From Orobanche coerulescens (taxonomy: Eukaryota; Streptophyta; Magnoliopsida; Lamiales; Orobanchaceae), in NCBI GenBank assembly GCA_033398695.1, contig CM065814.1, forward strand, positions 104,348,501-104,412,500: a stretch of 64,000 bases of DNA. The letters are read 5' to 3'. Below, piece by piece: positions 58,806-64,000 of this stretch (its first letter is position 1; every line of letters begins with the position of its first letter). The position numbers and the translations under genes are program-made. Below the pieces are notes generated by a model that saw only the letters and a list, made by a program, of their open reading frames with translations, did no database searches and was not told where the DNA came from.

Positions 58806-60645
58806 ACGGTATGGTGCTCTGGAAATAGGAGCGGCTCCAGGCTCTAATTCGATATTGAACTTACTTCTCTCCGCGGAGGTAACCCAGGTAGTTCGCCAGG
58901 GAATACATCTGAGAATTCATTCACAACTGGAATAGATGAGAGCTCTACTCATTCTTCTTTCTTCATGGCATAGCACCAAAATCCGTGACAACCCTGTTTC
59001 AGTAATTTCACTGCTTTCATAGCTTTGATCAATTTTCCCAAGCTTCCCGGTCTCCATCCTTTGAATAAATGTTCAGATCCGTCATCAGCAATGATAGAAA
59101 TGACTCTCTTTCGGTAATTTAAAATAGCCCCATAACGGCTGAGCCAATCATCTCCGAGAATTAGATCGTCACCATGGATGTCAACCAAAATAAGGTTTGA
59201 TGGCCAATCTCTCCCTTCTATAGATACTGGAAAATATCTAGTTTCTAGGGTTCCCACAATTCTCTCTCCGCTCGGCAAACCCACAACATAAGGCTCACAA
59301 TCAAATAAACACGAGATTTTCAAACGGTGAACACAGTTTAATGATATGAAAGAATGTGTAGCTCCTGAATCGAATAAGACACTAACTGGTTGCAAAAGGA
59401 TCTGAATCGTACTTGATGCAATAGCAGTGTTCTGATCGTCTGACTTCCTCATCTCGTACAGGCGCGGAGGAACGGACCCAGCACTTGATGCCTCTCTTTT
59501 CCCAACATTCCGCTGCTGAAAACCACTTTGCTGTGTCTGGTTCACACTTCCCTCTTTCGGAACTGGTGCTGGAGTGCGAGTACCAAATGATCTAGTCACA
59601 TTTCCGCAAAAATTTGCACGGTGCCCTTCTTGACCACATTCAAAACAAGTCACAGAAGGAATGGAACAATCACGTCGAATATGCCCTGCTCGACCACAGT
59701 TATAACACTTCTTTGATGCGTCCGAAACTGTTGATGTTGTCCGGAACTTCTTTCCGCCTTGGAAAGGATACAGAGGTTTCCTGGATGAATGAAATGAAGA
59801 CTGGCCCTTGCGGGGCCCACCACTCTTGTTCTCAGTGAAGTTGCCGGACACTTTCTGCTTCTTTGCCTCCATCGATTTCTCCACTGCCGCCTCTTTCATG
59901 TCGTAAGCCAGCGCTTTGTCCTGATACTGTCTCAAGGTAGTACACTCGAATCCGGACATATACTGCTGAATCTCGGGTTTCATCCGCATGCGAAATGAAA
60001 AATCTTCTCCGTCTCGGTCCTGACCAAGTGTCGCACACAAGTCAGCTGGTGATTAAAAGTCTTGATTATGTCTGTCACAGATGCCTCCGAACTATGCGGG
60101 GAGAAAAACTCTGAGACTCTAGCCTCTATGACGGGACGAGGACAATACTGTGCTTCCATCATTAATCTGAATTCCGTCCAGTCAGCATCATGATCCTAAG
60201 GTCGAACAGCCTCCCACCAGTCGAAAGCGTCCCCAGTCAGAAAATACTGGGCAATAGGAACTTTTTGGTTATCGGGACAGTTGATCCTTAAAAATATCTT
60301 TTCCAACTCCTTCAGCCAGTGATCCCAAGTAGGCATCTCAGCAGAACCGTCAAATTTTGGCGGGTGCAATTTGACCACTTCTGTAAGCCACTTGTCTCCC
60401 CGATTATCCTCGTTGCGCTGCTGGCCCATCGCTGTCTGCATGCGGTCAACCACTTGAGCAAACTGGGTCATCTGAGCGACCACCTGCTGAAGCACCCCTG
60501 GCATGTTAGGATTTGCGTTGTCATTCGCTGATCCCTGTTGTCCTCCAGAATGGGAATCGGTTCGACTAGCCGATAATTTTGGGGTAGTCGCTGAATCCTC
60601 CTGTCTCGCATTACCATGTCCGCGTCCACGACCTCCCCTCAACAT
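58806..60645 (-). pseudogene. Element F gag and protease
   Basis: Start ATG 60643-60645 (MLRGGRGRGHGNARQEDSAT), one base after an acceptor-like TTTACAG. The capsid region has WDHWLKELEKIFLRINCPD and VPIAQYFLTGDAFDWWEAVR; a TAG (about 60196) breaks it, then CPRPVIEARVSEFFS and a frameshift near 60030. Two intact CCHC knuckles follow (CYNCGRAGHIRRDC, CFECGQEGHRANFC), then the protease (FDSGATHSFISLNCV, LILGDDWLSRYGAILNYR) and CYAMKKEE before a frame break at 58949. Gly-Arg N-terminus and gag layout match element A. Confidence 0.9.
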
Positions 60646-60872
60646 ACTGTAAACACGAATACTCAATATCCAGGGCAAAATTTGCAAAAATAAAGTCCGT
60701 CAATATTCAAAAAACAGAAATTAAGTAAAACGGTAGTATAAGAGATTAGGAGACTTACAACCACGGTCCACATGACGACGCTGGCTGAGCAGTGATGTTA
60801 CAAACGACCCGTAAATCAAATAACGTAAACAGTCCCAACTAAACCCGACTTCCAAGATATCCATGAATCTTA

Positions 60873-60884
60873 GCTCCGATACCA
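60873..60884 (-). other. Primer-binding site of element F
   Basis: Minus-strand TGGTATCGGAGC, 5 nt from the LTR at 60890. A donor-like GTT|GTAAGTCTCC (GT at 60757-60758) lies between PBS and gag. Confidence 0.9.
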
Positions 60885-60889
60885 TATTC

Positions 60890-63197
60890 TGTAACACCCC
60901 GAGATATTCAGAATAATTACAGCGCCGTAAACCCTTTAAGTAAGAATTTACAAGGCTAATTTGAAGAAATGTAAAAATAATACAACAGTACCATTAAAGT
61001 TCGAAATACAAAACCGGTTCAAACAGATCAAATGAGTCCATTATTACAATCATCTCAAAATATTAGTAAGACATGCGTACTCGAGTACTGAAAATGAACC
61101 AGAAAGACAAATCACAACAACAATAAATATCACTGAGCCCTTTCGTCGTCATATTGGTACTATGGCTATTTTCCCGCTCCTCGGCTACCTGAACATCAAA
61201 ACAAATGTCCACCCCCGAAGGGGTTAGCAAAACGATGCTAGTACAAGTATCATATTATACAAATCGAATATGCAACAACAAGGCATAACAAAATACACAA
61301 TACGGACTTCCGCTACCGGAATCCAACAATGCGAATCCACATGATTCCATTAACACAATATGGGTATTCCAATGATCTAGCGCCCTCAGCATAGATCCCA
61401 AGATGATCCCGTCGGACCAACACGAGGTGGAAAAACCCGTCCAACGATCCAGCGCCCTCAGCATAGATCCCAAGATGATCCCGTCGGACTAACACGAGGT
61501 GGACATCCGATCCAGCGCCCTCAGCATAGATCACACAATGTACTCAAACACAACTTATACATACATGTATGAAAAATCACTATGTTCATCAACATGAACA
61601 TACAAGAAATCGATAACGAATATCATGACAATTTAATGAAAATAATCTCATGTCCAACAATATGAACAAACAGTATACTTGATCAAAAAATCTCAAAATA
61701 CGATACTTGCCTCAGAAATGGCGAAAAGAATTGCTACTACGAATAGGCTTCAATCTGCTCGGAGTATTCTCACTCGATCGGCTCTCCAAAATCCAAACCT
61801 TCAACGAACAATAATACCGATATAACTAACGGTTCTGGATAATCGTTTTAACCATCAAACGGATCATTTACGAGACATGTTATGCCCTATCATGGCGAGT
61901 GAACTAAATCTGCCCCAATTCGTTCGGTTGAATCAATACTATGCTACCCGTCTGAACGACAACTTCGTCGAACACTATTCAAGTTAAAACGCTTCTTTCG
62001 GTCGGATACATGAAATTCATCTTAGAAGGATTCTAATCAAATTCTTCCATAATAAGATATCGAAACACTTCTACGCATCATCATAAGAACTTAATCACTA
62101 GGTTCCTCTTAGATTATCATTTTCTTCTTCAAGGAAATAATCCTAAGTTCAATCCATTAAATGTCCCAATACGCATTATTTCATCATGTAATACATAAGA
62201 ACTTGATAATATCCAAAAACTTGCCATAATCAGGTTCGTAGCCTCATGATACCTATGTTTAGGAGTCCAAACACTACAAGGTTCGATTAATATTCTAAAC
62301 AACGAAGAAGAGCCGAAACATAACCGAAATTATACTTCTAACAACATGATGTTCGACTAAGCCTGAATATAACTGAATTGATAATCTCAAAACATGCTCA
62401 AAACATCCATAAAAATACTTAATCCAGTTGGTGAAGAATCACCTACCTCAAAGTGGTGAAGAACAAGGAGAAACTTGAAGAAACTCAACACCGAGAGCTT
62501 GAACACCAATCCCCAATGGTCTACGATCTTCAAACTAGAGCTAGGATGATGATAAGTGCGTTAGATGGTGAAGGATAGTCGTCAGAACCCAAAAATCGCA
62601 CAAGGTAAGGATGAGAAATGAAATGGGGTCGAGGTCAATAAATAGAATTATAAGCCATTACGTACGTTACCAGAAGCCTATTACTTACGTAACCTTGTTA
62701 GCGTACGCTATACTCCAACATTAGCGTACGTTAACGCCCGCCGAGCTCACCGGATCAAGCTCGGTATCGCTTACGTACGTTATCTTAAAGGTTTTACGTA
62801 CGTAACAACTATAACCTTAGCGTACGTTAAAACTATTCCTTAGCGTACGTTAAGTCCGTTGACTTCCATAGCTGGAAAGCCGTCCAGGTTCATGCGAGTG
62901 ATATCCTCGCATCTTCGTCAGGTCCTACACGCCGACCCTTGTCTGATTCCGAGTTGACTATGCTTACGTATGTTAAGCTACACCTGTAACGTACGTTACA
63001 CTGCAGTCGTAGCGTACGTTATGATCATCCTATAGCGTACGTTAAGACGTGCAGAATTATGCATGCATGCATGGGAAAGGAATACAACAACGTAGGGATA
63101 CGAATACGGGAAACTGATCATCGATTAATATGTCACAAAGTCGAATCTTACAAGATCGAATACAGGATAAATACACATTAATTATCCGGGCATTACA
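60890..63197 (-). repeat. Element F 5' LTR (right, uninterrupted)
   Basis: 2308 bp. Splice-like sites: GT 62445-62446, GC 61709-61710, AG 61189-61190. Hairpin-type repeats 61370-61530; TATA-like 62636-62645; palindromes 62650-63050. It shows the empty site for element G at AAACG near 61857-61861. Confidence 0.92.
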
Positions 63198-63202
63198 ATT
63201 TT

Positions 63203-64000
63203 GATCGAGGCGTGCCAATTATTGTTGTACGTGAACTCGATCAATGGCAAGTGCAACTCCCAATCATCCTTCCAATCTAAGGCACATGCTCTCAACATAT
63301 CCTCCAGCATCTGGATCGTCCGCTCTGACTGCCCGTCTGTCTGAGGGTGGTAAGATGTACTGAGTCTCAACTCAGTCCCCAAAGATCGATAAACAGCTTG
63401 CCAAAAATGTGATACAAACCGGCCATCTCGATCCGAAACAATACTCCTAGGAGTCCCATGCAATCTCACTATCTCTGCAATAAATACTCATGCCAGCCTC
63501 TCCGGCCCCCAAGTGTCCTTAATACCCAGGAAACGAGCTGATTTGGTTAGTCGATCGACAATAACCCAAATCATGTTCATTCCAGTCCGAGTCCTAGGCA
63601 TCCCGGTAATGAAATCCATAGAGATGTCTTCCCACTTCCATTCCGGAATGGGAAGTGGTCGCAGCAACCCCGCGGGCCGCTGATGCTCACTCTTAATCTG
63701 CTGACAGGTCAAACACTTCGCCACAAACTCGCTAACGTCCGTCTTCAAATTGCTCCACGAGTAGTTACTCCTCACATCCTTGTACATTTTGCTCGTACCA
63801 GGATGTATGGAGTAAGACGTAGTATGAGCCTCACTCAGAATCTTCTACCTCAACTCAATGTCATTCGGTACACACAATCTGCTGCGAAATCTCAAAACTC
63901 CGTCATCCTGAATCATAAACCCAGGGGCTTTCCCCTTCCTCACATCCTCCCTCAACTGGACCAAAAACGGATCATCATACTGTTTCGCCTTGATATCATC
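63203..64000 (-). pseudogene. Element E pol, integrase N-terminal part
   Basis: Continues element E's pol on the far side of F. From the window end: a linker with [14 protein letters not shown], an in-frame TAG at 63845-63847 (Gln expected), the H2C2 finger ([26 protein letters not shown]), [20 protein letters not shown] and VIVDRLTKSARFLGIKD, a TGA at 63488-63490 (Arg expected), then [35 protein letters not shown] and [14 protein letters not shown], where F begins. The catalytic D, D and E are visible. RT and gag would lie beyond 64000. Confidence 0.9.

Larger units (their letters stand above)
41578..63197 (-). mobile_element. Element F: near-complete Tekay-like gypsy element
   Basis: TGTAACACCCCG at 41578 and GCATTACA at 63197, flanked by ATTTT (41573-41577, 63198-63202). 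The left LTR is 41578-55995 with element G inside (about 2.28 kb net); the right LTR is 60890-63197 (2308 bp). The internal region 55996-60889 holds gag and the full set of pol domains with several stops. It is inserted in element E's integrase. Confidence 0.94.
38680..64000 (-). mobile_element. Element E: Tekay-like gypsy element, continues beyond window
   Basis: The 3' LTR is 38680-40905; the internal region starts at 40906 and, after element F (41578-63197), continues from 63203 to the window end. pol domains are in the correct order across F. The left flank ACTAG (38675-38679) is the presumed target duplication, but the other end is not visible. It is inserted in the CACTA transposase gene. 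Confidence 0.9.

Overview
The window is intergenic, repeat-rich DNA from a flowering plant (probably a eudicot, but nothing here fixes the species). Almost every base belongs to nested transposable elements. I see no intact host protein gene, rRNA or tRNA gene. Plant origin is shown by Tekay-type Ty3/gypsy chromoviruses with a C-terminal chromodomain, a Sirevirus-type Ty1/copia element, a CACTA (En/Spm) TNP2 transposase, and tRNA-iMet primer-binding sites.

Left nest (1 to about 31.5 kb). The outermost layer is a minus-strand Ty1/copia element. Its gag runs off the left edge (1-656), resumes at 20016-20083, and its PBS and LTR edge lie at 31419-31430. Element B (657-20015, TSD GTAAG) inserted into that gag. 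B has about 4-kb LTRs and only 377 bp of non-coding internal DNA. Element A (1818-12679, plus strand, TSD GAACA/AAACA) inserted into B's left LTR and is an LTR-internal-LTR-truncated internal-truncated LTR array. Solo LTR C (20456-31417, TSD TCTCC) sits beside the PBS of the outer copia element. Element D (22433-30367, TSD AAAAA) sits inside C and has lost gag.

Right nest (32.8 to 64 kb). A plus-strand CACTA transposon begins at 32849 and carries a broken TNP2 transposase (36056 to about 38613). Element E (38680 to beyond 64000) lies in a probable transposase intron. Element F (41578-63197, TSD ATTTT) lies inside E's integrase. Sirevirus-like element G (42522-54651, plus strand, TSD AAACG) lies inside F's left LTR. 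G carries, after pol, a long extra reading region (50048-53087) that is nuclear-protein-like rather than env-like.

The six gypsy families (A-F) have different LTR sequences but a shared plan. A cluster of short palindromes sits upstream of the TATA box, with a different core in each family. Next come a GT splice donor, a short exon, a donor of the AG|GCAAGT (GC-AG intron) type, a family-specific tandem array of hairpin-forming repeats, a GCTAACCCC...GGGG block and a TTTCAG|G-like acceptor. An AAGTTTCG-NNN-CGAAACTT hairpin overlaps the pol stop codon just before the polypurine tract. I read this as a conserved spliced leader whose retained intron could mark genomic RNA. It is the most interesting candidate system here, but it rests on sequence pattern only.

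Caution: differences between near-identical copies cluster at CAG/CTG trinucleotides and often create the apparent frameshifts. Some 'broken' genes below may be intact in the real genome.
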